Shown here: one piece after another, positions 1 through 8,268 of the stretch | How the letters are laid out: each line of letters opens with the position of its first letter | Position numbering within the stretch: the stretch's first letter is position 1 | Assembly (NCBI GenBank): GCA_946411155.1 | Contig: CAMKDB010000001.1 | Coordinates: 1 to 32,362, forward strand | Source of the DNA: an uncultured Faecalibacterium sp. | GTDB taxonomy: Bacteria > Bacillota > Clostridia > Oscillospirales > Ruminococcaceae | Reading direction: 5' to 3' | Length of the DNA stretch: 32,362 nt | Notes under the pieces: generated by a model | Told to the model about the DNA's origin: nothing | Databases searched by the model: none | The model's input: only the letters and a program-made list of their open reading frames with translations | Program-made: the position numbers and the translations under genes

Positions 1-118
1 CATCGTCTGGAGCCAAACCTTTCCGGGGCCGGTAACCACGGTGTTGAAGAGTCCCCGGATCGGCATCGTCTGGAGCCAAACCTTTCCGGGGCCGGTAACC
101 ACGGTGTTGAAGAGTCCC
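1..118. repeat. Tandem duplication, 63-bp period, 55-bp identical units
   Basis: Bases 1-55 recur exactly at 64-118. The 63-bp offset is 21 codons, so the AIM24 frame stays open through both copies. Copy 1 starts at the first base of the window. Other family members, as I recall them, have one GPGKVWLQTMP segment. Confidence 0.95.
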
Positions 119-681
119 TCTCCGCCGAGCAGAACGTTCGCAACGCCCTTTACGGTCTGGATATCCATGGAGCAGGTATCCTCCATCATAGCGATATAGC
201 CGCTGTCGATGACAAGACGCTCGCCGGGAGCCAGTGTGCGCTCCTGAACAGCGCCGTCGATCTCCATCCATGCGAAACCGTTTCCGCTGAACCGCTGCAT
301 CAGGAAGCCTTCACCGCCGAAGAAGCCAGCTCCGGCTTTTCTCTGAAGATAGATGTCCATCTGAACGCCTTCCGTCGAAGCAAGGAAAGCGGTCTTCTGC
401 GCGATGATCGGATGCTCCGAGATATTCAGGGCGATGATATCTCCGGGGCTGTGCTTTGCAAGCGTCAGTTCACCTGCAGCGTCCGCGGTATAGTGGTTCA
501 GTGCCAGGGACTCACCGACGACCATTTTCTTGAGCATGCCGCCGAGGCCGCCTGTCTTGGTCTCCATCCGGATACTGGGGGACATCCAGGCCATCGCGCC
601 GCTCTGACATTTAATCGATTCGCCTGCGTCCATGTGAAGAGTCAGGACAGTAAATGGCTGATTCTTGATTTCGTACCTCAT
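1..681 (-). CDS. AIM24/TIGR00266-family protein, C-terminus beyond the window
   Basis: The 227 codons from the ATG at 681 read to the window edge with no stop, so the 3' end is missing. The protein starts MRYEIKNQPFTVL and has the glycine-rich beta-sheet pattern of the AIM24 family: a GGLGGMLKKMVVGES segment near residues 45-60, FFGGEGFLMQRFSG near 120, and GPGKVWLQTMP near the end. The family's biochemical role is not established; members are small soluble beta-helical proteins. An AGGAG lies 12 nt before the ATG, slightly far, but no in-frame start lies closer. It follows the nine-gene glycan operon by 62 bp and may be read through from it. A 21-residue unit containing GLFNTVVTGPGKVWLQTM occurs twice in tandem at the window edge. 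That is either a real duplication or an assembly artefact. Confidence 0.82.
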   Translation of the reverse strand, partial: MRYEIKNQPFTVLTLHMDAGESIKCQSGAMAWMSPSIRMETKTGGLGGMLKKMVVGESLALNHYTADAAGELTLAKHSPGDIIALNISEHPIIAQKTAFLASTEGVQMDIYLQRKAGAGFFGGEGFLMQRFSGNGFAWMEIDGAVQERTLAPGERLVIDSGYIAMMEDTCSMDIQTVKGVANVLLGGEGLFNTVVTGPGKVWLQTMPIRGLFNTVVTGPGKVWLQTM

Positions 682-743
682 AGTGTTCTGTTTCTCCTTT
701 ATTTCTGTTTAGGTCCGCAGTGCGGACACTTCTGTTGCATATG

Positions 744-1787
744 TTAGGTTCCGAGAAGGATGGAGATCGTGCGTCTGAACCCGTCCTCCAGAGGATATTT
801 CGGATCCCAGCCGAGTTCACGGAGTTTTGTTTCATCCAGCACTGCGTCCTGGCTTTTGGAAAAGCCTTTCCGCTCCAGTTCGTCGGGGAGATCGAAAACG
901 ACAGCCGTTCCTGCGATTCCCGCGGCAGCCTGAGCCATTTCCGCAATCGTGATAACGGAATCCCGGTTGGATACGTTATAGGCTGCCCCTTTTTCCCCGC
1001 GGAAGAGAACACAGACGATACCGGAGACCGCGTCGGCACAGTAGCAGTAACTTCTGCGCTGTTCGCCCTTGCTCTTCAATACGATATCTTCTCCTGCCAT
1101 GGCCTTGCGGATAAACTGAGCAGCGACTTTATTGTCTGTCCCGGTCATCGTCGGTCCGTAGATATATCCAAGTCGGGTGATCACCGCATCCACACCGTAC
1201 TGTTCCGCATAACTGCGGCAGAGCAGTTCCGAGATCCGCTTGCTTTCCGGATATCCGGAACGGATCGCATTGAAGTCGATCAGCCCGTACTGTTCCTCCG
1301 TACTGACGTTCCCGTCCGGCATTCCTCCGTAGACTTCCATCGTGGAGGTGAACAGCACGCGTGTGTCCGCATGGCGACGCGCATATTCCAGAACGTTCGT
1401 CGTGCCGAGGATATTTGTCTGGATCGTTTCTACAGGATAGAGCGCATAAGTGCGTGGATCCGCATTGCTGGCGGCATGGACGATGAGGTCGAAGGAAAGC
1501 CCGTTGTCCAGTGGCTTTGTGATATCGCCCGCCATCAGGACCAGATCCGTTCTGCCTGCGGCGTAGGAAAACCGTTCCTGCAGCTTTCCGAGCCCGCGGC
1601 TGAGTGCATACACTGTATCCTGCCCTCCGCCGTTCCGGTTGTTCCACAGGAACGCGTCCACCAGCAGGGAACCGATCAGGCCGGACGCGCCGGTCACCAG
1701 AACCGAACGGGAACGGTCGGTCCGTCCGATATAGGAGGCGATCTGTTTCAGGTCTTCCTCATAGAGCGGATGTGCGACATTCAGCAT
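744..1787 (-). CDS. NAD-dependent epimerase/dehydratase (extended SDR)
   Basis: This 347-residue extended short-chain dehydrogenase/reductase acts on nucleotide sugars or similar substrates. Visible motifs are the Rossmann glycine signature TGASGLIG at residues 32-39, HAASNADP at 104-111, the catalytic Ser/Thr in FTSTMEVYG (147-154) and the YPESK catalytic Tyr/Lys (Y179, K183). Overall it resembles dTDP-glucose 4,6-dehydratases and UDP-glucuronate decarboxylases. The exact reaction cannot be told from sequence. The ATG at 1787 has AAAGGGA upstream. It is the last gene of the operon, 15 bp after the IspD-like gene, so its product may modify the polyol or sugar that the cytidylyltransferase activates. 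The N-terminal half of the SDR-LicD protein two genes upstream appears to be a degenerate relative. Confidence 0.85.
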   Translation of the reverse strand: MLNVAHPLYEEDLKQIASYIGRTDRSRSVLVTGASGLIGSLLVDAFLWNNRNGGGQDTVYALSRGLGKLQERFSYAAGRTDLVLMAGDITKPLDNGLSFDLIVHAASNADPRTYALYPVETIQTNILGTTNVLEYARRHADTRVLFTSTMEVYGGMPDGNVSTEEQYGLIDFNAIRSGYPESKRISELLCRSYAEQYGVDAVITRLGYIYGPTMTGTDNKVAAQFIRKAMAGEDIVLKSKGEQRRSYCYCADAVSGIVCVLFRGEKGAAYNVSNRDSVITIAEMAQAAAGIAGTAVVFDLPDELERKGFSKSQDAVLDETKLRELGWDPKYPLEDGFRRTISILLGT

Positions 1788-1802
1788 CTTCGATCCCTTT
1801 CT

Positions 1803-2513
1803 TCAGTGCAGCCAGGATGCCTTGCGCGAGATCAGAAGCGCGTTGAAGATCTCAAGATCATCCGGCGTGGTCAGTTTCAGGTTTTTCTCCGAACCAAGGG
1901 AAAAATACAATGTTTCTCCCAGTTCGATAAACATGGTACAGGTCGCGACGGACGCGGTAATCCCTCTTTTGAGCGCTTCCTTGTGTGCCCAGACCAGTTT
2001 GCCCAGACTGGCAGCCTGCGGTGTCTGCGTTGTCTTCAGATTATCTCTCGGGACCATGCCCGTGGAGGACTCTCCGTCAACAGTGCTGAGCATGGCTGCC
2101 GTGCACGGAACGACCGAGATGGCGTTTCCCTTGGTGCTTGCAACGCGGATGCAGTCGGAAATGATCTCTTCAGAGACCATGGGCCGGATCGCGTCATGGA
2201 TCAGGATGATATCCTCATCCTGGTGTCTCGTTGCGATATCCATGATTCCGTTCCGGATCGAATCCTGTCCGTTGGGTCCGCCGGGCACGATGCTTTCCAG
2301 TTTTGTGATTCCGAATTGTTTGCAGTAAGCGGCAAGGATCTCCTGCCACCCCTCGATGCACACCACGACGATGGCACCGATGTTGGGATGGCGCTGGAAC
2401 GCTTCCAGCGTGTAGATGATCACGGGTTTGTCATTGACGCTCAGGAACTGCTTCGGGATATCCTGCTGCATGCGCTGACCGGAACCTCCGGCAATGACCA
2501 GTGCGATATTCAT
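1803..2513 (-). CDS. IspD/TarI-like cytidylyltransferase
   Basis: This 236-residue GT-A-fold nucleotidyltransferase transfers CMP from CTP to a phosphorylated alcohol. It has AGGSGQRM at residues 8-15, PKQF at 20-23, HDAIRP in the middle and a TPQ segment, as in IspD (methylerythritol-phosphate pathway) and TarI (CDP-ribitol synthesis). Motifs alone do not separate the two. Context favours a CDP-polyol role: it is flanked by an epimerase and by LicD-type phosphotransferases in a surface-glycan operon, with no isoprenoid gene nearby. No TarJ-type alcohol dehydrogenase is adjacent, so the substrate could be something other than ribitol 5-phosphate. The ATG at 2513 has GAGGTAA upstream. Confidence 0.85.
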   Translation of the reverse strand: MNIALVIAGGSGQRMQQDIPKQFLSVNDKPVIIYTLEAFQRHPNIGAIVVVCIEGWQEILAAYCKQFGITKLESIVPGGPNGQDSIRNGIMDIATRHQDEDIILIHDAIRPMVSEEIISDCIRVASTKGNAISVVPCTAAMLSTVDGESSTGMVPRDNLKTTQTPQAASLGKLVWAHKEALKRGITASVATCTMFIELGETLYFSLGSEKNLKLTTPDDLEIFNALLISRKASWLH

Positions 2514-2529
2514 TCTGCTTTACCTCATT

Positions 2530-4455
2530 TTATGAATTGATTTCTTTCTCGTATAGTTCGCCGCGGACATCGACATGGCGGGTCTTCCCCTGTGCCTGCG
2601 GGAACTGAACGTCGCCCAGATCGACACGCGCTAGAAGATGTCCGGAAACACGGCTGTCGATCGGCAGAAGTTCCATATACCGTTTGCTGTACAGGTGAGA
2701 CAGATAACCGTCATACCCCGCGGGAATCGGTGCGATCATGTCCGCGAAAGGAACATCCACCACGTCCGTCATCCATTCCAGGCGCATCGCGCCTTTCTTG
2801 ATGTTCAGCCCCATGGTATCGATCACATACTCCGCGTTTTTCTTTTTCTCATAGAACCGGGTGATCCAGTCGAACATCTTATGGAACCAGTTCCATCCGA
2901 TATGTCGCATCACCGGAAGCGCAATCAGAGACAGACGGTAATGGACGTTCTTCCGGGGAGAATCCCACCATTTGATGTTCATCACCCTCGTCCACATGGA
3001 CGTCAGCTGTATCTGGAGATTTTGGAGAAACCGGTTGTTCGAAGTCCGGTCATAGACCAGGACATCGATAAAAACACCGTCGTTGATGCGGAAATGGGTG
3101 GAATATTTTGTCGAAAAATAGGTGTCGTTCAGCCGGATCTTGTCGAAATGATAATGGCTTTGCCCGACGCCGTTCGCGTCCTCATAGGTATAGCAATCCG
3201 GGAGCTGTTCCGGGACGATCTTCCGGAAACGCTCATAGTCCTCACGCAGCATGCCGATATCGATATCGTCGTCCCAGGGAATGAAGTCCTGATGGCGGAC
3301 CGCACCGAGGCAGGAACCGCCAGCGAGAAAATACTGGATACCGTTTTCCCGGCAGATCCGGTCGACCGCCTTCAGCATCTCCAGTTCCAGTTTCTTGAGT
3401 TCCTCCAGCCGCCCGTTATAGGACAGCAGGAGCCGGGACATATCATATGGGATCCCGAACTCATAGCACCCCATCCGGTAGAGGACCTCCGCGATCGGTT
3501 TCCATTCCAGTCTCCAGCGGAGGTTAGTCAGTTTCAGGGAATCCAGACCGTGATAGACGGTCTCTCCAGGCACAATCTCCGCCGTGACCAGTTTCAGGCG
3601 TTCTGAGAACTGGCTGTGCAGCGCTTCTTTGACTTCCATAATTGTGACAGGATCTCCGGAAGCCTGATAGATGTTGCCGATCGCCGTGGCCCGCTCTCCG
3701 ACGAGCGTCAGCGCGGCACGCAGGAAATATCCCACATTGAGCATCGTGAACGAATGACGCGCGTCCTCTGAGGAAATCGTCACGGTCCCCTTTTCTTTTG
3801 CTTCCCGGAACAGGCCGGTCAAATCCATGGCATGAACGCCGTTCAGGTATTCCGGTCCCATGACATTATCGCAGCGAAGCATGCTTGCCGAACATCCGTG
3901 ATCCCGGACCTGCGTCCGGACGGTCTTTTCGACCTGAAGATACCATTCTTCCTGCCACGTGCGCTCTTTCCCTGCAAGGTAACTGTCGTATTCCCGTTCC
4001 GCCAGTCTGGTGACACCGGGCGGACAGGATTCGACCATCGGCACCATCGCGCATACGACCAACTGCCCGGAGGCGCCGCGGAAACGGGTGCACCACGCAT
4101 CCAGAGAAACGAGCAGTTTCTGCCTTGCCTCGGGGTTCCGGAAGCGTTCATCCATGCAATCCGCAACAAAGAAACATACGCCTTCCGCCGGGAAATGATC
4201 CGCGTCGGTCTCCTTCACCGTGATCTGATCGCTGAGAATGTTCCGGTTGAAGGAACAGTCTTCTTTATCCGCGAAGAGTCCGCTTTTCCCTCCGGAAGGG
4301 ACCAGTTCCGAAAGCACCGCAAGAAGATAGTCCCCCAGCACGCTTCCGTTGCGGACGACGACGCCTTTGCCGATCGGGGCGTATTCCCGAAGTTTATATT
4401 GCTGTGCCGCGCTCTGGAAGCTGTCCAGCACGATTTCATTCATCTGATTGATCAT
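2530..4455 (-). CDS. SDR-like / LicD-family fusion protein
   Basis: This 641-residue protein has two parts. Residues ~345-600 are a LicD-type nucleotidyltransferase-fold domain with GGSCLGAVRHQDFIPWDDDID at 379-399. LicD relatives move phosphorylcholine or polyol phosphate from CDP donors onto glycans. Residues ~28-330 align by eye with extended SDR enzymes: a YxxxK pair (Y159, K163), an LRCDNVMGPE segment matching the usual LR..YxYGP, a FTMLNVGYFLRAAL segment, and an LEWKP segment matching the usual LGWxP end. The Rossmann glycine motif is degraded to NGSVLGDYL. Cofactor binding is therefore doubtful, and the domain may be a substrate or assembly module. The ATG at 4455 has AGAGGGAA upstream. 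The gene overlaps the preceding licD-like gene by 20 bp, implying coupled translation. Confidence 0.82.
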   Translation of the reverse strand: MINQMNEIVLDSFQSAAQQYKLREYAPIGKGVVVRNGSVLGDYLLAVLSELVPSGGKSGLFADKEDCSFNRNILSDQITVKETDADHFPAEGVCFFVADCMDERFRNPEARQKLLVSLDAWCTRFRGASGQLVVCAMVPMVESCPPGVTRLAEREYDSYLAGKERTWQEEWYLQVEKTVRTQVRDHGCSASMLRCDNVMGPEYLNGVHAMDLTGLFREAKEKGTVTISSEDARHSFTMLNVGYFLRAALTLVGERATAIGNIYQASGDPVTIMEVKEALHSQFSERLKLVTAEIVPGETVYHGLDSLKLTNLRWRLEWKPIAEVLYRMGCYEFGIPYDMSRLLLSYNGRLEELKKLELEMLKAVDRICRENGIQYFLAGGSCLGAVRHQDFIPWDDDIDIGMLREDYERFRKIVPEQLPDCYTYEDANGVGQSHYHFDKIRLNDTYFSTKYSTHFRINDGVFIDVLVYDRTSNNRFLQNLQIQLTSMWTRVMNIKWWDSPRKNVHYRLSLIALPVMRHIGWNWFHKMFDWITRFYEKKKNAEYVIDTMGLNIKKGAMRLEWMTDVVDVPFADMIAPIPAGYDGYLSHLYSKRYMELLPIDSRVSGHLLARVDLGDVQFPQAQGKTRHVDVRGELYEKEINS

Positions 4456-5377
4456 ATTCCCTCTCTTCTTTCCGGGGCCCGAGGTCCAGTTCCACCAGGC
4501 TGTGTACCTCCCGGTGAGACGGGTCTTCCGGCGTCATATATCCGCTGCCGTAAAGCACAGTCAGCAGATAATCCGGATTTTTCGCCGCCCAGTATGTCCG
4601 CCCCTCAAAAGGAACAGGCTGTACCGGGAAAATCTCGCTTCGGAGGTAGGTCTCTCCGAAATAATGGCCTCTGCCACAGGAAACCGTCACATACTTGGAT
4701 TCCGGATTCCTGCATTTGGACTGCCAGTCCTCGCAGCGGCGGAACCAGATATTGCGGTCCTTCCGGTCAGAAAAGATCTTTCCGATCGCCGCTTTCAGCC
4801 GGACCGTCTTCTCCAACGGGCTTCCCTCCACATAGGAGAGCAGCCGCTCTTTTTTATTGTACATGCGCACACAGGACGCAATCAGGAAAAGCGCCTCGTC
4901 CGCGACACCGTTCAGCGTCCTGATGATTTCGCTGGAATACATGTCCTCCAGAGGGAAGACATCGATGAAAAGTCCCGCCCGTTCAGGCTCGTTCTCAAAG
5001 ATTTCCACATATTTCGTGCCTTTTTTCCGGAATTTGGAAAAAGGAAGGTCGCAGGCATCACTGGTCTCCAGATTCTGAATCCAGTAACGGTCCGACAGTT
5101 CCCTATCCACACATTCCCGCAGTCTGTCATAGTCGCTGCGCGGCATGATCAGATCGATGTCGTCGTCCCAAGGAATAAAACCCTGGTTACGGACCGCACC
5201 GAGAGCCGTCCCACCGGTCAGGAAATAACACAGACCGTTTCTCTCACAGAGTGCGTGAAAGTCATCCATCATCTCCAGCAGCGCCTGCTGGACATCACGG
5301 ATGTCCTTCTCGTCCAGTACCCGAAGCCGTTCGTTCCGGTTCGCGTACTGCTTCAACTGAGAAAATGTCTTCAGCAC
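4436..5377 (-). CDS. LicD-family phosphotransferase
   Basis: This 313-residue protein has the LicD hallmark GGTALGAVRNQGFIPWDDDID at residues 55-75. The DDDID acidic cluster binds metal in this nucleotidyltransferase fold. Family members transfer phosphorylcholine, ribitol phosphate or similar groups from CDP donors to sugars; bacterial LicD and human fukutin/FKRP belong here. The acceptor and donor are unknown in this case. The start is GTG at 5375-5377, chosen because GGGGAGGATCC sits directly before it. It overlaps the end of the glf gene by 7 bp and the start of the SDR-LicD gene by 20 bp, so the three are probably co-translated. An IspD/TarI-like enzyme in the same operon could supply the CDP-linked donor. 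Confidence 0.88.
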   Translation of the reverse strand: MLKTFSQLKQYANRNERLRVLDEKDIRDVQQALLEMMDDFHALCERNGLCYFLTGGTALGAVRNQGFIPWDDDIDLIMPRSDYDRLRECVDRELSDRYWIQNLETSDACDLPFSKFRKKGTKYVEIFENEPERAGLFIDVFPLEDMYSSEIIRTLNGVADEALFLIASCVRMYNKKERLLSYVEGSPLEKTVRLKAAIGKIFSDRKDRNIWFRRCEDWQSKCRNPESKYVTVSCGRGHYFGETYLRSEIFPVQPVPFEGRTYWAAKNPDYLLTVLYGSGYMTPEDPSHREVHSLVELDLGPRKEEREYDQSDE

Positions 5378-6522
5378 GGATCCTCCCCGTCTGCGCAGGA
5401 CACAGAGCCGTTCAGCAGCTGCCTGGCAAGCGCAAGCCCACGTGCGACGACCTGATCCATATCGTAATACTGATAGGAGCCCAGCCTGCCGCCGAACAGG
5501 ACCTTCTGCCCGTCCGCCAGTTTCCGGTATCTCCGGTACAGTTCATTGTTCTTTTCGTCATTGACCGGATAATACGGCTCACATCCGTCCTTCCACGGAA
5601 CACTGAATTCCTTGGTGACGACTGTCCCCGGGATATCATTCCCCTGACGGTCTTTTCCGAACATGAACCACTTGTGTTCGATACTCCGGATCCAGGGCAC
5701 ATCCGAGTCCGTGTAGTTCACCACCGCATTGCCCTGATAGTTGTCCGTGTCCAGAAGCTCCGTCTCAAAACGCAGCGACCGGTATTCCAGTTTCCCGAAG
5801 CAACGGCCGAAGAACGCGTCGATCGGACCCGTGAACAGCACGGTGTCCGCCATCGCATCCAGTTCTTCCCTGCACGCCAGATAATCCGTGTTCAGGCGGA
5901 CTTCGGAGCCCTCCAGCAGACGTTCCGTCAGGACGGTGTACCCTTCCTCGGGAATACCCTGATGGCGCGCGTTGAAATAATTGTTGTCATAGGTGAACCG
6001 GACAGGCAGTCTCCGGATAATGAATGCCGGCAGTTCCTTGCACGGCCTGCCCCATTGTTTTTCGGTATAGCCACGGATCAGTTTCTCGTAGATATCCGTT
6101 CCGACCAGAGAGATCGCCTGTTCCTCCAGGTTGGAAGGCTCATCGATCCCGGCTTCCTTCACCTGCTCAGCGATGATCCTCCGGGCGTCTTCCGGACGGG
6201 TCACGCCCCACATCTGATGGAAAGTATACATATTGAAAGGCAGTGAGAACAGTTCTCCTCTGTACAGGGCAACCGGACTGTTCGTATACCGGTTGAAGGT
6301 CACGAAACGGTTCAAAAATGCCCATACTTCATTATCATTTGTATGGAAGATATGCGCGCCGTACCGGTGGACCATAACGCCGTCCACTTCTTCCGTATAG
6401 GCGTTTCCCCCGATATGGTTCCTTTTTTCGACAACGAGCACTTTCTTTCCGGCGTCCGTCAGTTCGCGCGCAACAGTCGCTCCGAACAGTCCGGCTCCGG
6501 CGATCAGATAATCGTAATGCAT
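5371..6522 (-). CDS. glf: UDP-galactopyranose mutase
   Basis: This 383-residue flavoenzyme converts UDP-galactopyranose to UDP-galactofuranose. The FAD-binding glycine motif GAGLFG is at residues 9-14, followed by VVEKRNHIGGNAYTE and the family's HRYGAHIFHTND stretch. The C-terminal part keeps FGGRLGSYQYYDMD, typical of Glf. Length is normal for the family. The ATG at 6522 begins the conserved MHYDYLIAGAG, so upstream in-frame extension is not coding. The gene starts 4 bp after the ABC ATPase gene and overlaps licD by 7 bp. Its presence means the operon's glycan probably contains galactofuranose, although no dedicated galactofuranosyltransferase is recognisable in the window. Confidence 0.96.
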   Translation of the reverse strand: MHYDYLIAGAGLFGATVARELTDAGKKVLVVEKRNHIGGNAYTEEVDGVMVHRYGAHIFHTNDNEVWAFLNRFVTFNRYTNSPVALYRGELFSLPFNMYTFHQMWGVTRPEDARRIIAEQVKEAGIDEPSNLEEQAISLVGTDIYEKLIRGYTEKQWGRPCKELPAFIIRRLPVRFTYDNNYFNARHQGIPEEGYTVLTERLLEGSEVRLNTDYLACREELDAMADTVLFTGPIDAFFGRCFGKLEYRSLRFETELLDTDNYQGNAVVNYTDSDVPWIRSIEHKWFMFGKDRQGNDIPGTVVTKEFSVPWKDGCEPYYPVNDEKNNELYRRYRKLADGQKVLFGGRLGSYQYYDMDQVVARGLALARQLLNGSVSCADGEDPC

Positions 6523-6526
6523 CCCG

Positions 6527-7486
6527 TTATCCCTTCGTATTCCCAGTAACGTTCTCCGCCAGCAAATCGGGACGGTTCTCCCTGAGGATCGCCAGCGCAG
6601 CGTCCACTGCGGGCTGATTTCCTTCGCGGATATAAGCCTCGACCTGCTTGACCTGCTGCTGATGTTTCTTACCCTTCTGTTCCAGTTTCCGCCTCTGGAA
6701 TGCTTCCGCCATCTCACGGATCTGCTCGTCCGATTTTGGAGCTTTCTTCGTATTCATGAATTCCTCGTAGGCATCACAGCAGGTCTGAACGTCTTCCGTG
6801 AATGTGACCTGCCTTCCGTGATCCAGCCACAGGATCTTATTGCTCAGTTCCCGGATCTGCTCTATGGAATGAGATACCAGAATCCCCGTCACGCCGGAAG
6901 CGAGGATCTCTTTCATTTTGTTTCCGCTTTTTTTGCGGAATGCGCCGTCGCCGACGCTGAGGACCTCGTCCAGAATGAGGATGTCCGGATTGACAAGACA
7001 GGCAATGGAAAAAGCAAGTCTGCTCTTCATCCCCGAGGAAAGCTGTTTGAAGGTGTGATCCTGGAATTCGCCGAGTTCGGCGAACGCGATAATATCTTCG
7101 TATTTCTCGTCCATGAACTCACGGGTATAACCAAGCATCGCCCCGCGAAGATAGGTATTCTCCCTGACCGTCAGGTCCGCGTCGAATCCGCTGGTCAGTT
7201 CCAACAGCGCGGCGATTTTCCCGTTGGTGGTTACTGAACCTTCCGTCGGGATCATGATTCCGGAGACCGCCTTGAGCAGAGTGGATTTCCCAGCGCCGTT
7301 CGAGCCGATGATGCTTAACATGTCACCGGAATCCAGCGAAAAAGTAATGTCCTTGTCCGCCCAGAACTCCTTCACATGATACCGTCCAGTCAGCCTGCGG
7401 ATCACATATTCTTTTAATCCGATGTTCTTGAAATCGCCGGTGATATACCGGATCGAAACACCGTTCACTTCGATCACATTCTTCAT
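6527..7486 (-). CDS. Polysaccharide/teichoic-acid ABC exporter, ATP-binding subunit
   Basis: This ATPase (319 residues) powers export of a lipid-linked glycan, like TagH or Wzt. Walker A GSNGAGKST is at residues 61-69, the signature LSSGMKSR at about 149-156, Walker B ILILDE at about 169-174 and the switch histidine in SHS near 206. The C-terminal ~80 residues are charged and probably helical, and no Wzt-type glycan-binding domain is seen. I place the start at the ATG at 7486, preceded by GGCGGTGA. An in-frame ATG at 7507 overlaps the permease stop and has a poor ribosome site. The permease gene lies directly upstream. Confidence 0.93.
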   Translation of the reverse strand: MKNVIEVNGVSIRYITGDFKNIGLKEYVIRRLTGRYHVKEFWADKDITFSLDSGDMLSIIGSNGAGKSTLLKAVSGIMIPTEGSVTTNGKIAALLELTSGFDADLTVRENTYLRGAMLGYTREFMDEKYEDIIAFAELGEFQDHTFKQLSSGMKSRLAFSIACLVNPDILILDEVLSVGDGAFRKKSGNKMKEILASGVTGILVSHSIEQIRELSNKILWLDHGRQVTFTEDVQTCCDAYEEFMNTKKAPKSDEQIREMAEAFQRRKLEQKGKKHQQQVKQVEAYIREGNQPAVDAALAILRENRPDLLAENVTGNTKG

Positions 7487-7499
7487 TGCATCACCGCCG

Positions 7500-8267
7500 T
7501 CAGACATAATACAGGAACTTGTGATTGAACTTCTTATACATCCAGGCTCCGATCATCAGGAGAAGGATGGCGTAACCTGCACACAGAAGATGGTAGTTCA
7601 GGGACGGGACCGATCCGTCGATTACCACGATCCGGAAATACTTGATATTGCAGTAAACGGGGTTCATCAGGAACAGTCTTCGGATATGAGCCGGATAACG
7701 GTCGACCTGATAGAAGATCGCCGACAGATAGTTCAGCAGCGTCAGGAAGATATCGTACAGATAGGAAGTGTCACGGAAGAACACATAGAGCGCGGAGAGG
7801 ATCAGTCCGATCCCGATGTTCATGACCACGAGACAGACGATCGGGTACAGCAGACAGAGGAATTTCAGCGTGAATGTGACATGATCCAGAATGCAGAAGA
7901 AGAAAAACACGAGGAGCGTCAGGCAGAAGTTGATCAGTGCCGAAACGTTCTTGCTGAGCAGGAACAGATACTTCGGCAGTTTGATCTTGGTAAAGACGTT
8001 CGCGTTGCTGACAAGCGCGTTCATGCCGCCCCTTGTGGATTCCCTGTAATATGACCATACCAGCGTTCCGCAGAACAGATATGTCGTGTAATGCTCCATA
8101 TCCCGTCCGAAGAACTGCGTAAAAACCAGGCGCATGACCAGAAGGTTCAGCAGCGGAGCAAGAACGCTCCACGCCATTCCAAGGACAGTGCCTTTGTATT
8201 TTTGCTTGAAGTCCCTCTTTACGAGTTCCTCAAACAGAAACTGGTTTTTCTTCAGTCTTTCAAACAT
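7500..8267 (-). CDS. ABC-2 type polysaccharide/teichoic-acid export permease
   Basis: This 255-residue integral membrane protein has about six hydrophobic segments. Its N-terminus (MFERLKKNQFLFEELVKRDF, then KYKGTVLGMAWSVLAPL) is typical of the ABC-2 exporters TagG, Wzm and RfbA. It should form the translocation channel for the undecaprenyl-linked glycan, together with the ATPase encoded 13 bp downstream. The ATG at 8267 is preceded by AGGAGATAAT and gives the standard family length; the frame continues upstream only as a shadow of the DUF4422 gene. It starts 1 bp from the end of that gene. Confidence 0.93.
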   Translation of the reverse strand: MFERLKKNQFLFEELVKRDFKQKYKGTVLGMAWSVLAPLLNLLVMRLVFTQFFGRDMEHYTTYLFCGTLVWSYYRESTRGGMNALVSNANVFTKIKLPKYLFLLSKNVSALINFCLTLLVFFFFCILDHVTFTLKFLCLLYPIVCLVVMNIGIGLILSALYVFFRDTSYLYDIFLTLLNYLSAIFYQVDRYPAHIRRLFLMNPVYCNIKYFRIVVIDGSVPSLNYHLLCAGYAILLLMIGAWMYKKFNHKFLYYV

Positions 8268-8268
8268 A

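Noticed and set aside
714-728. Terminator between the glycan operon and the AIM24 gene
   Set aside because: The stem is only 6 bp (GTCCGC/GCGGAC) with no T-run, so read-through is likely.
720-2540. Long plus-strand open frame (606 codons) opposite the SDR and IspD-like genes
   Set aside because: It crosses two well-recognised minus-strand genes with clear family motifs, and its translation resembles no family. It is an antisense shadow in GC-rich codons.
2638-5455. Several plus-strand open frames of 320-363 codons opposite the LicD genes
   Set aside because: The minus strand carries two LicD signatures and good ribosome sites; these are shadows.
6523-6717. N-terminal extension of the glf frame
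   Set aside because: The family N-terminus MHYDYLIAGAG begins at 6522, and the upstream stretch overlaps the ABC ATPase gene in another frame.
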